A stretch of 64,000 bases of DNA from positions 248,001-312,000 of the forward strand of contig NZ_CP015880.1 in the NCBI RefSeq assembly GCF_000697965.2, in the 5' to 3' direction. A program made the position numbers and the translations under genes. Source of the DNA: Ensifer adhaerens (GTDB lineage Bacteria > Pseudomonadota > Alphaproteobacteria > Rhizobiales > Rhizobiaceae). Below the pieces are notes generated by a model. The model ran no database searches and was not told the DNA's origin. It worked only from the letters and a program-made list of their open reading frames with translations. Each line of letters opens with the position of its first letter. Positions within the stretch are counted from its first letter, which is position 1. Shown one piece after another: positions 7,411-14,568 of the stretch.

Positions 7411-9174
7411 ATGGTCAGCATTCTCACGAACGCTGGAGCGATTTCTGCGCTCCAGACTCTGCGTACGATTAACTCCGACATGGCTCAGGTCCGCGGGCAA
7501 CTGAACTCGGGCCTGAGAATTCAGACGGCGGCCGACAACGCCGCCTATTGGTCGATCTCGACAACCATGCGCTCCGACGCCAAGGCCGTGTCTGCGGTCC
7601 AGGACGCGCTCGGGCTGGGAGCGGCCAAGGTCGAGACGGCCTATGCGGCGATGGATGCCGTTACCGGTATTCTCAGCGAGTTCAAGGCCAGGCTGGTGAC
7701 GGCGAGGGAGCCCGGCGTCGACAAGGGCAAGCTCCAGAAGGAGCTCGACCAGCTCAAGCAGCAGATCCTGAGCATCGTGGATTCGGCGAGCTTCAGCGGA
7801 CAGAACTGGCTGAGAACCAATGTCTCCGACATCTATGACAGCGATCTGAATCGCACGTCCGTCGCCTCCTCGTTTTCGAGAGACGCCCGAAACGGCGTGT
7901 CGCTGAACACGGCCGACTTTTTCCTGCGGGACTCCTCGCTGTTCAACAGCACCGGCGGCGGCATCCTGCAGGCCGACACGCGGGATCTGAGGACCGTCGG
8001 CGGGATCCGCTTCGTGACCTCGGTCGATGTCGACGGCTACACCACCAACAGCAACTACAACAACCGGGCGGGCCAGGCTGGCGAATTCGTGTTCCATTTC
8101 ACGGGGCCGCTCAGTTTTTCGAACGCGGGCGACAAGATCACGTTTGACGTCATCGTCGACAAGGACAGCAGCTCTCAAGGTCTCTCGCTGCCGCTACACG
8201 CCGGAAAGACGACCTCGGTCACCGTCGATCGCACCACCGTCGACACGGTGCTCGGCGCCACTGCCAACGGCGTGATATCGGACTACACGCAATATGCAGC
8301 AGTGCTCGACCACGCGGTCAAGCAGGCGGGGGCCGGCGCCACGGTCAAGACATATAGACACCCCTATGAGCCTTACGCCCCCATTATCAATCAAATCGGC
8401 TTCATGACACAGCAGAACTCCGGCCTCGACGGGTCCTATGTCGAGGTCGCCAATCTGGTCGTCAGCACGTCGAGCGGCGGCGGAGCTGGTCTCGTTGAAA
8501 ACTCGGATTTCGGCGAGCGCGGATCGGAGATGACGCTGACGTTCGAGCAATTCGAGGTCTACAAGGACGTCGTCGTATCCTTCAATTTTTCGGTGAACGG
8601 CGAAGCTCCCAGCACCCATTCCTTCGACCGCAATCAGGTGAACGCGCTGCTGGGCAAGGATACCGGCAAGATCGAAACGGTCGACGAGATGGTGACGGTG
8701 CTTCAGTCGCTCATCACCCGGCCGAACACCATCATTCAGAACAACGGCTCAGGCGGCATCCTGATAAAGTCCGATCCGGCCGTCGATCGGAAATCCGGTG
8801 CCGGAACCTTTATCGGCTTCACCAACATTGACGTGAACATCGAACCGATCGCCCGCAGAAACTTCCTTGACGTCGATATCGCGGCCAACCCGCAATCGGT
8901 CGATTCCTATCTCCACTACATCGAAGTCGTCCTGCAGCGGACCATCGACGGTGCAGCGGCGCTCGGTTCGCTGCTGTCGCGCATCGACATGCAAACGACC
9001 TTCGCTCAAACGCTGATGGCGACGATCGACAAGGGGGTCGGGCGCCTGGTGGATGCCGACATGAACGAGACATCGACGCGGCTGAAGGCCTTGCAGTCGC
9101 AGGAGCAGCTCGGCATTCAGGCTTTGCAGATCGCCAACTCCGACGCTCAGAACATCCTGCAGCTCTTCCGCTGA
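7411..9174 (+). CDS. Orphan long flagellin (587 aa)
   Basis: The N-terminus (residues 1-150: ILTNAGAISALQTLRTINSDM, AADNAAYWSISTTMRSD, ALGLGAAKVETAYAAM) and C-terminus (last 100 residues ending IANSDAQNILQLFR) are clear rhizobial flagellin D0/D1 domains. Between them is a unique region of roughly 330 residues rich in Ser, Thr, Asp and Val, with no cysteine noticed. The clustered flagellins at 55-59 kb are only 313-324 aa. It is far from the main flagellar cluster and lacks the shared flagellin leader, but has an exact CtrA-type box upstream. The ribosome binding site is weak. It could be a minor or alternative filament subunit, or a sheath- or glycan-bearing flagellin. Confidence 0.88.
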   Translation: MVSILTNAGAISALQTLRTINSDMAQVRGQLNSGLRIQTAADNAAYWSISTTMRSDAKAVSAVQDALGLGAAKVETAYAAMDAVTGILSEFKARLVTAREPGVDKGKLQKELDQLKQQILSIVDSASFSGQNWLRTNVSDIYDSDLNRTSVASSFSRDARNGVSLNTADFFLRDSSLFNSTGGGILQADTRDLRTVGGIRFVTSVDVDGYTTNSNYNNRAGQAGEFVFHFTGPLSFSNAGDKITFDVIVDKDSSSQGLSLPLHAGKTTSVTVDRTTVDTVLGATANGVISDYTQYAAVLDHAVKQAGAGATVKTYRHPYEPYAPIINQIGFMTQQNSGLDGSYVEVANLVVSTSSGGGAGLVENSDFGERGSEMTLTFEQFEVYKDVVVSFNFSVNGEAPSTHSFDRNQVNALLGKDTGKIETVDEMVTVLQSLITRPNTIIQNNGSGGILIKSDPAVDRKSGAGTFIGFTNIDVNIEPIARRNFLDVDIAANPQSVDSYLHYIEVVLQRTIDGAAALGSLLSRIDMQTTFAQTLMATIDKGVGRLVDADMNETSTRLKALQSQEQLGIQALQIANSDAQNILQLFR

Positions 9175-9270
9175 GACAAGCCGCAGAGGTGGATTTGGAG
9201 GGCGCGATTAAGAGGGGAAAATATCGTCGGCTCTGCCGACCTGGCTTCGACTGACCCGGGAACTTAACCC

Positions 9271-9288
9271 AGCCGAGACTCCTCGGCT
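9271..9288 (+). terminator. Hairpin downstream of the orphan flagellin
   Basis: AGCCGAG (9271-9277) and CTCGGCT (9282-9288) form a 7-bp stem with a 4-base loop 97 bases after the flagellin stop. No T-run follows, so it may be a weak terminator or an mRNA-stabilising stem. Confidence 0.3.
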
Positions 9289-9429
9289 GTCACCTGCGTT
9301 ACAGGCGTGTCGCAGCTTCTGCCTATTCTGGCGCCCGGGAGGACCTGAGCGGCGCAGTTCGTCGCCGCACAATTTAGGCCGCGACGTCCGGAAAAAACGG
9401 GGGCGCGGCCGGGTCAACGAGGATTAGAC

Positions 9430-9651
9430 ATGCGTAAACTTGCGACACTCTCTCTGGCAGCTTTGGTGACTGCGACGGTCGCCGTGGGCGGCGTTGCTCC
9501 GGCATTTGCCGGCGGAAGCTACTACAAGGGCGTATCGACAACGCCCATCAACGAAGGCCACAAGAGCGAGAAGTACAACCCTGAGGCCAAGGTCGTGAAC
9601 CGCCCGCCGCCGCGCAACGGCGCCTATTACAAGGGCATCATGCGCAAGTAA
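9430..9651 (+). CDS. Small secreted protein with YYKG motifs (unknown function)
   Basis: This 73-aa protein has a clean signal peptide (residues 1-27, cleavage after APAFA) and a mature part of only about 46 residues. The motif YYKG occurs twice, right after the cleavage site (SYYKGVS) and at the end (AYYKGIMRK), framing a basic, proline-rich middle (NRPPPRN). It is followed by a strong terminator. I do not recognise a family. It would be exported to the periplasm or outside. Its place between an orphan flagellin and a glycosyltransferase gives no firm clue to function. Confidence 0.75.
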   Translation: MRKLATLSLAALVTATVAVGGVAPAFAGGSYYKGVSTTPINEGHKSEKYNPEAKVVNRPPPRNGAYYKGIMRK

Positions 9652-9730
9652 TGCGGTATCCGTGGGGCGTGCGTGGTCAAGCGGCCTTTTTGCCCGTCGC
9701 GCTACCCGGCATAACCTGCGAAACAAACGA

Positions 9731-9757
9731 GGGCGCCAGCGGCGCCCTTTATATTTT
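9731..9757. terminator. Bidirectional terminator
   Basis: GGGCGCC (9731-9737) pairs with GGCGCCC (9741-9747) around a 3-base loop, followed by TTTATATTTT. It separates the rightward small secreted gene from the leftward glycosyltransferase ending at 9756. Confidence 0.8.
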
Positions 9758-11015
9758 AAAGCAGAACGTGGTTGAGGATGTCGCTTTCGCTGACCACTAG
9801 GTTCGGCAGGTGCCCCTTGCGAAGATAGTGCTTGCGATCGCTGTCGGCCGTGACGAAGACGGCGGTGCGGCCAATTTCGTCCGGCGTGAGTTCCGTTGTA
9901 CCGGGAACGACGGCGATATGGGAGCGCAGGCCAAGGTCACGCAACAGCTCTTCGATCGCACCATGGTCTTCGACGCCGTGCAGCACCAGACGATCGATCT
10001 CGGCGACCGCGTTCGTGTGCCACATCACCGTCTGCAGGGCGACCATGAGCGGCAGAACGCCCTTTGATCGCTGCAGTTCGGGATGGTGTTCGAAGCCGCC
10101 GAGCATCAGGCGAGTATAAAGCTCATAGGCGCGGATGTAGTCCTTCTTCGCGAGCCACATGCGCAGGGCGACCGTCATGCGCAGCATGGTGAAATCCCTC
10201 ACCTGCGCATCGAGATAGGCCCGGCGCTCCGGTGTTAGCCGCACGGCGCCGCGCTTGGCACCGGAATAGAGAAAATATTCAAGGCCGCCGCGGTAGCTGT
10301 CCCAGGCGGTGAGCACGTCGGCATGGCCGGCTTGCGGTCGGTCGCGGGCGATCTTCGAACGGGTGACCTGTCGGTAGAACGGCTTTCTCAGGAAGGCGAC
10401 GGCGCCCTGCTCCAGAAAATGGGCGAGATAGGCGAAGGCCCAGTAGGCGAAGTTCCTGGGCACCCAGGCCGACCGTAGCGCCGACGCCCGGTAGATGCCG
10501 ATTTCCGGAAACACGTGTCGCTCGCAGAGGAAGTCGAACACTTCCTCGGAAGCGCGCTTCTTGAACTTCGTGTCCTTGTCGACGATGTAGAACGGCGGAT
10601 CGTCGCGCTCCTCGACTTCGTCATGCGTGTACCAGGGCGCGTAGCAAGCGGTGACTTCCGGATTGAGATCCAGGTAGCGGATCGCCTCGCGCATGCCTTC
10701 GTTGATCAGGATGTCGTCGTCGGCGAGATAGAGCACATATTCGCCGGTCGCGCGGCTGAAGGCGCTGACGACGTTGGCGCCGGAACCGTAGTTCTCCGCC
10801 TGCCTGAGGTAGCGGATCGGCAGGCCCTTGGCGATGAAACGCTCGGCCACGTCGCGCGTGTCGTCCGTAGACGCGTTGTCGGAGATGATGATCTCGTACT
10901 TATAGGAGAATTGGTAAAGGTCGACGAAGTAGGCGAGCGACTTCTCGAGAAAGGCTGCGCGATTGTAGGTTGGAATGCAAATGCTCAGCTTAACCTGGCT
11001 CACGCGCCTCTCCAT
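9756..11015 (-). CDS. Glycosyltransferase family 2 protein
   Basis: This 419-aa protein opens with VKLSICIPTYNRAAFLEKSL and has EIIISDNASTDDT and the nucleotide-sugar DxD-type motif YLADDD near residue 100, the classic GT-A fold of family 2. A C-terminal region of about 200 residues is unassigned. Such enzymes add sugars to polysaccharides, lipids or proteins in the cytoplasm. ATG 11015 is chosen because the conserved fold starts 8 residues later; a longer frame to 11132 adds an Arg/Ala-rich leader. The gene diverges from a region with an exact CtrA-type box about 200 bp upstream, so a link to the flagellin next door is conceivable but unproven. Confidence 0.87.
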   Translation of the reverse strand: MERRVSQVKLSICIPTYNRAAFLEKSLAYFVDLYQFSYKYEIIISDNASTDDTRDVAERFIAKGLPIRYLRQAENYGSGANVVSAFSRATGEYVLYLADDDILINEGMREAIRYLDLNPEVTACYAPWYTHDEVEERDDPPFYIVDKDTKFKKRASEEVFDFLCERHVFPEIGIYRASALRSAWVPRNFAYWAFAYLAHFLEQGAVAFLRKPFYRQVTRSKIARDRPQAGHADVLTAWDSYRGGLEYFLYSGAKRGAVRLTPERRAYLDAQVRDFTMLRMTVALRMWLAKKDYIRAYELYTRLMLGGFEHHPELQRSKGVLPLMVALQTVMWHTNAVAEIDRLVLHGVEDHGAIEELLRDLGLRSHIAVVPGTTELTPDEIGRTAVFVTADSDRKHYLRKGHLPNLVVSESDILNHVLL

Positions 11016-11346
11016 GGTGCTTTTCTCGCGCGGTTTCCAGTCTCTTCGGACGTTGCCGTTGCCCGCATCGCCAGCCTTGGCGCTGCCCGCACGGCGCAGG
11101 TGTTCCGCGCATACAGGGAACGCCCCCTGCACATTCCTTATTCCGCTTCGATCTTGTGTGAGCCTTGTCTTGGATAGGCGATGTCGGCCCCCTCTCGGCG
11201 CCGGTCGAGCGCAGTTAACGCTTTGTTAACCATGCTGGCGCACTCTCGGATCAGGCTCACGCCGCCCCTTGTGCGACGGACCGGAGCTGCCGGACGGGAT
11301 ACGCCGTCGCGTTCGTTCCGATGGAGCCGAGGTAAGGGTGTACGAT
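11016..11346. other. Divergent intergenic region with a CtrA-type box
   Basis: This 331-bp gap lies between the leftward glycosyltransferase and the rightward 28-aa peptide gene. Apart from the CtrA-type box at 11215-11231 I see no gene, repeat or strong hairpin. Open frames here are short and lack ribosome binding sites. Confidence 0.5.
11215..11233 (+). promoter_or_regulatory. CtrA-type box upstream of a 28-aa membrane peptide
   Basis: TTAA (11215-11218), seven bases, then TTAACCAT (11226-11233) matches the full extended CtrA consensus. It lies 113 bases before the ATG of the small membrane peptide and about 200 bases upstream of the divergent glycosyltransferase start, and could serve either. 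Confidence 0.6.
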
Positions 11347-11433
11347 ATGGCAGAGCACATGATGAAAATGCTGATGAGCATCATGGCCGCGCTCTCGTTC
11401 GGCTCCCTGCTCTTTCTCGTGGCCATCCTCTAG
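11347..11433 (+). CDS. 28-aa single-pass membrane peptide (unknown)
   Basis: The frame ATG 11347 to TAG 11433 encodes 28 residues: a short Met-rich polar start (MAEHMMKMLMSIM) and a hydrophobic helix (AALSFGSLLFLVAIL) ending the protein. AAGGG at 11334-11338 is an 8-base-spaced ribosome binding site. A CtrA-type box upstream supports it being expressed. Peptides of this size often act as membrane regulators or complex subunits, but no function can be assigned. The call rests on the ribosome binding site, membrane helix and promoter, not on known homologues. Confidence 0.55.
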   Translation: MAEHMMKMLMSIMAALSFGSLLFLVAIL

Positions 11434-11473
11434 GGCTCTCTGCCCTCAAGGCCACCGCGTCCTTCGACGCCTG

Positions 11474-11860
11474 TCAGGGATAAAGGTAGAATTCGTCCCA
11501 GCTCTCGTGCGGCACAAGCTCGCCGATCTTGTATTCGAAGGACAGGACATCCAGGTGCTCGGCGTCGGTGCGGCACTTGAACTTCAGCTTGTACCATTCG
11601 CCCTTGCTGCGGAACACGGCGCCCGGCGCCTTCATCTTGTCTTCCTTCACGACCGGTTCGGCGAAAGTATAGGCAATCACCTTGTCCGGTTTGAAGCTCG
11701 ACTTGTCGGCGTTGATGCGCTCCATCGCTTCGGTGTCGCAGCGCTGCTCCAGGCGGGTCTGCGGGTCGAGCTTCTCGAACTGACGTACCAGGGACTGATC
11801 CATCGCCAGCGCCGGGGAGAATGTGGCGGTGAAGACGAGCGGGTACGCGAGTAGCTTCAT
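11474..11860 (-). CDS. DUF930 domain secreted protein
   Basis: This 128-aa protein has a signal peptide (MKLLAYPLVFTATFSPALA) followed by LVRQFEKLDPQTRLEQRCDTEAMERI, which matches the DUF930 domain common in Rhizobiales. Two cysteines (in EQRCDTEA and KFKCRTD) could form a disulphide in the periplasm. The start at 11860 has GGAG 8-12 bases upstream on the leftward strand; the frame extends 11 codons further without signal-peptide character. The role of DUF930 is unknown. The gene is monocistronic as far as can be seen. Confidence 0.82.
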   Translation of the reverse strand: MKLLAYPLVFTATFSPALAMDQSLVRQFEKLDPQTRLEQRCDTEAMERINADKSSFKPDKVIAYTFAEPVVKEDKMKAPGAVFRSKGEWYKLKFKCRTDAEHLDVLSFEYKIGELVPHESWDEFYLYP

Positions 11861-11980
11861 GCTTGACGGACTCCTAGGAACGGAAAGGACCAACCCGGCA
11901 AATCACTGCCGGGGCGCGCCTGCGGTTTCAGTTAAGCTTTGTGGCCATTCCAAGGCAGGCCCCGTATCCGCAACGGCAAA

Positions 11981-12442
11981 CTACGCTTCCGATACGTCGA
12001 TCCACTCGGCGCCGGTCAGCTCGGCGATGCGGGTCGGGCTGATGTGCACAGCCGCATTGGTGGCACCGGCGGCCGGCACGACGATGTCGTAGGCCTTGAG
12101 CGACAGGTCGCAATAGATGCTGTGCGGCTTGGCGAGACCGAAGGGGCAGACGCCGCCGACCGGGTGGCCGGTCTCGGCTTCCACCTCGTCGAACCCAAGC
12201 ATGCGGGCCTTTGTGCCGAAGCGGGCCTTGTACTTCTTGTTGTCGAGGCGGGCGTCGCCACGCGTGACGATCAGGATCACGTCGTCGCCGACGCGAAGCG
12301 CCAGCGTCTTGGCGATCTGGGCGGGCTCGACGCCGTGGCCCTCGGCCGCAAGAGCAACCGTGGCGGTGCTTTGTTGTAGCTCGATGACGTCGATATCTGG
12401 GGCGTGCTGGGAGAAGAAGTCTTTGACGGAGGTCAGGCTCAT
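11981..12442 (-). CDS. ybaK: YbaK/EbsC family aminoacyl-tRNA deacylase
   Basis: The 153-aa protein has the YbaK/ProX fold markers: IAKTLALRVGDDVILIVTRGDARLD, then GHPVGGVCPFGL, the loop typical of editing deacylases that hydrolyse mischarged Cys-tRNA(Pro) or related substrates in trans. Size is normal for the family. It is encoded leftward and followed by DUF930. The exact tRNA substrate cannot be deduced; YbaK, ProXp-ala and related subfamilies are close in sequence, so the symbol is approximate. Confidence 0.8.
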   Translation of the reverse strand: MSLTSVKDFFSQHAPDIDVIELQQSTATVALAAEGHGVEPAQIAKTLALRVGDDVILIVTRGDARLDNKKYKARFGTKARMLGFDEVEAETGHPVGGVCPFGLAKPHSIYCDLSLKAYDIVVPAAGATNAAVHISPTRIAELTGAEWIDVSEA

Positions 12443-12531
12443 GGCGAACAGTTCACGCTATTGAAAAGGCAAGGGGCGGCCGCCGCGGCGCAAGAAGCGC
12501 TATGGTCCTTCGTGCCGGGCGCGCAAATCTC

Positions 12532-12720
12532 TCAATCGTCGTTGGAAGCGTCAAGGTCTTCCGGGCGCAGACCTTCCTGCTGCGGTGGCAGGTAGCCGTG
12601 ATTGGTGAACCAGTTTTCGAGGATCGCGATGATCGCCTGATCCCGTGTCTGCATTCCCGGGTGATCCGCAATGAACGACTTGAGCGCCGTTTCGATCTTG
12701 TCGGTGTAAAGAGCGTTCAT
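12532..12720 (-). CDS. Small hypothetical protein (62 aa)
   Basis: This 62-residue protein has a predicted helix-turn-helix-like core (IETALKSFIADHPGMQTRDQAIIAILENWFTNHGYL) and an acidic tail (EGLRPEDLDASNDD). The helical core resembles the second part of ribbon-helix-helix DNA-binding proteins, but the N-terminal beta strand is short, so the resemblance is weak. The region just upstream of ATG 12720 has GAGGCGAGC as a ribosome binding site. No function is assigned. Confidence 0.6.
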   Translation of the reverse strand: MNALYTDKIETALKSFIADHPGMQTRDQAIIAILENWFTNHGYLPPQQEGLRPEDLDASNDD

Positions 12721-12847
12721 GCTCGCCTCCGTCTGGCTATGTGCGATGTCCCGTCCAGCAGATCACAGTGCTACAGCCCCCTTTGCGCGTCCAGATGGAA
12801 CGGCCGGGGATATCCCGGGCGCGAAGGGTACTGCGGCCGACGATGGG

Positions 12848-13102
12848 TCAGGCCTGTTTGACAATGCGGATCAGCACCAGAAGGATGACGGCACCGATCG
12901 TCGCGTGCAGGATCGCTGAAAGGATGCCGGTGCCGAGGCTGATACCGATCGCCGGAAAGAGGAAGCCGGCGATGAAGGCGCCGATGATGCCGACGACCAT
13001 ATTGCCGATGAGGCCGAAACCGCCGCCCTTGACAATGAGGCCGGCGAGCCAGCCGGCGACCGCGCCGACGATCAGGAAGACGAGAATGCTTTCAATGCCC
13101 AT
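12848..13102 (-). CDS. GlsB/YeaQ/YmgE family small membrane protein
   Basis: This 84-aa protein has three hydrophobic helices with glycine-rich turns (VGAVAGWLAGLIVKGGGFGLIGNMVVGIIGAFIAGF), matching the transglycosylase-associated GlsB/YeaQ/YmgE family. Members are stress-linked inner-membrane proteins of unknown mechanism. AAGGGAC precedes the ATG. It stands alone downstream of rhaI's hairpin on the same strand but about 155 bases away. Confidence 0.85.
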   Translation of the reverse strand: MGIESILVFLIVGAVAGWLAGLIVKGGGFGLIGNMVVGIIGAFIAGFLFPAIGISLGTGILSAILHATIGAVILLVLIRIVKQA

Positions 13103-13212
13103 GAACGGGTCCCTTTCCGTTGAATCTCCAAGGGAAAGATAGATCAGGAATTGAAATCAGATAGGGGGCAATTTCATCGCGCAGCGATTTTTTGAGCCGT
13201 CGAGCGTGGGAT

Positions 13213-13247
13213 GCGGCGCCGGGCCTCAAATGGCAGCCCGGCGCCGC
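13213..13247 (-). terminator. 12-bp hairpin downstream of rhaI
   Basis: GCGGCGCCGGGC (13213-13224) is a perfect complement of GCCCGGCGCCGC (13236-13247) with an 11-base loop, placed 12 bases past the rhaI stop on the leftward strand. The T-rich tail is poor, so it is either a terminator or a 3' stabilising stem. Confidence 0.55.
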
Positions 13248-13258
13248 TCGTTTCAGGG

Positions 13259-14554
13259 TCAGACGATACCGCCCCCGCCGCCGGCAACGGCCGGGCGCTC
13301 AGCCGCGACTTTCGCGCGGTAACCGCTCTTGCGATAGGCCGCGACAGGTGCGATTGCGCCGCCGCTTTCGAGCCGCGCCATTGCGAGAATAGGCTCGACG
13401 TCGGTGCGGAAGGCTACCTTCAGCGTCTCGCTCGCCATCAGCGCGTCGTTGTCGTCCTGGTAGCCCGCGAGCGCCTGGCGGTCGACAATCAGCGCCTGGG
13501 CATAGGCGCGGCAGACCTCGGTGGCACTCGTCATCAGGCTTTCGATCGGGTCGGTGACGTTGTGGCTCTGGTCGAGCATGTGCGCCGGCTCGAACCCCTT
13601 GGCCTTGCGGGTCTCCGCATCGACGAGTTCGTTGAAGACGAGGAACAGCCGGTAGGGATCGATCGAACCGGTGTCGAGATCGTCGTCACCATACTTCGAA
13701 TCGTTGAAGTGGAAGCCGCCGAGCTTGCCGAACTGGATGAGGCGGGCGACGATCATCTCGATGTTGACGTTCGGCGCATGGTGGCCAAGGTCGACAAGGC
13801 AGAAGGCCTTGGGGCCGAGCTCCTGGGCGATCAGGTAGTTGCTGCCCCAGTCCTGGACGACGGTCGAATAGAAGGCCGGCTCGAACATCTTGTGTTCGGT
13901 GTAGACGCGCCAGTCATCCGGCAGCGCCGCGTAGACCGATTTCATCGCGTCGAGATAACGCTCGAAAGCGCGGGTGAAGTTGCTCTGGCCGGGGAAGTTG
14001 GAGCCGTCGCCGACCCAGACCGTCAGCGCCTTGGACCCAAGCTGCCGGCCGATCTCGATGCATTCGAGATTGTGCTCCACCGCTTGGGCGCGCGTGGCGG
14101 CGTCGGCATGCGACAGCGAGCCGAACTTGTAGGAATGTTCCTGGCCCGGCGCGTCGGAGAAGGTGTTGGAGTTCATCGCATCGAAACCGAGGCCGAGCGA
14201 CGTGCCCTTCTCCTTTAGTTCGGAAATGTCGCTCACCTTGTCCCAGGGGATATGCAGCGAGACGGTCGGCGTCGCCCGGGTCAGCTGCTGGATGACCGCG
14301 CAATCCTCGAGCTTGTCGAAGATGTTGCGCGGTTCGCCCTTGCCGGGGAAGCGGGCAAAGCGCGTGCCGCCGGTGCCGACACCCCAGGAAGGGACGGCAA
14401 CACCGTAGGCGGTGACCTTCCGTTTGATCTCGTCGATCGCGATGCCGCGCCGGCTGAGCCTTTCGCCGAGGCTCTCATAATCCCGGCGAAGTGCAGTGAG
14501 CCGGCTTTCGTTCTCGGCCTCGACGGTCGCCTGGCTGATCATGGTGGTCGTCAT
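13259..14554 (-). CDS. rhaI: L-rhamnose isomerase / sugar isomerase RhaI
   Basis: This 431-aa enzyme belongs to the xylose-isomerase-like L-rhamnose isomerases of Pseudomonas/Rhizobium type. Visible metal-site segments include CLVDLGHHAPNVNIE and GGFHFNDSKYGDDDLDTGSIDPYRLF. It interconverts L-rhamnose and L-rhamnulose in the cytoplasm. The start ATG 14554 has GGAGAG upstream; the frame stays open to 14902 inside rhaD and that extension is rejected. It follows rhaD by 14 bases, forming a leftward rhaDI operon. The C-terminus ends in a Gly-rich tail (GGGGGIV). Confidence 0.92.
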   Translation of the reverse strand: MTTTMISQATVEAENESRLTALRRDYESLGERLSRRGIAIDEIKRKVTAYGVAVPSWGVGTGGTRFARFPGKGEPRNIFDKLEDCAVIQQLTRATPTVSLHIPWDKVSDISELKEKGTSLGLGFDAMNSNTFSDAPGQEHSYKFGSLSHADAATRAQAVEHNLECIEIGRQLGSKALTVWVGDGSNFPGQSNFTRAFERYLDAMKSVYAALPDDWRVYTEHKMFEPAFYSTVVQDWGSNYLIAQELGPKAFCLVDLGHHAPNVNIEMIVARLIQFGKLGGFHFNDSKYGDDDLDTGSIDPYRLFLVFNELVDAETRKAKGFEPAHMLDQSHNVTDPIESLMTSATEVCRAYAQALIVDRQALAGYQDDNDALMASETLKVAFRTDVEPILAMARLESGGAIAPVAAYRKSGYRAKVAAERPAVAGGGGGIV

Positions 14555-14568
14555 GAAACTCTCCTCGA

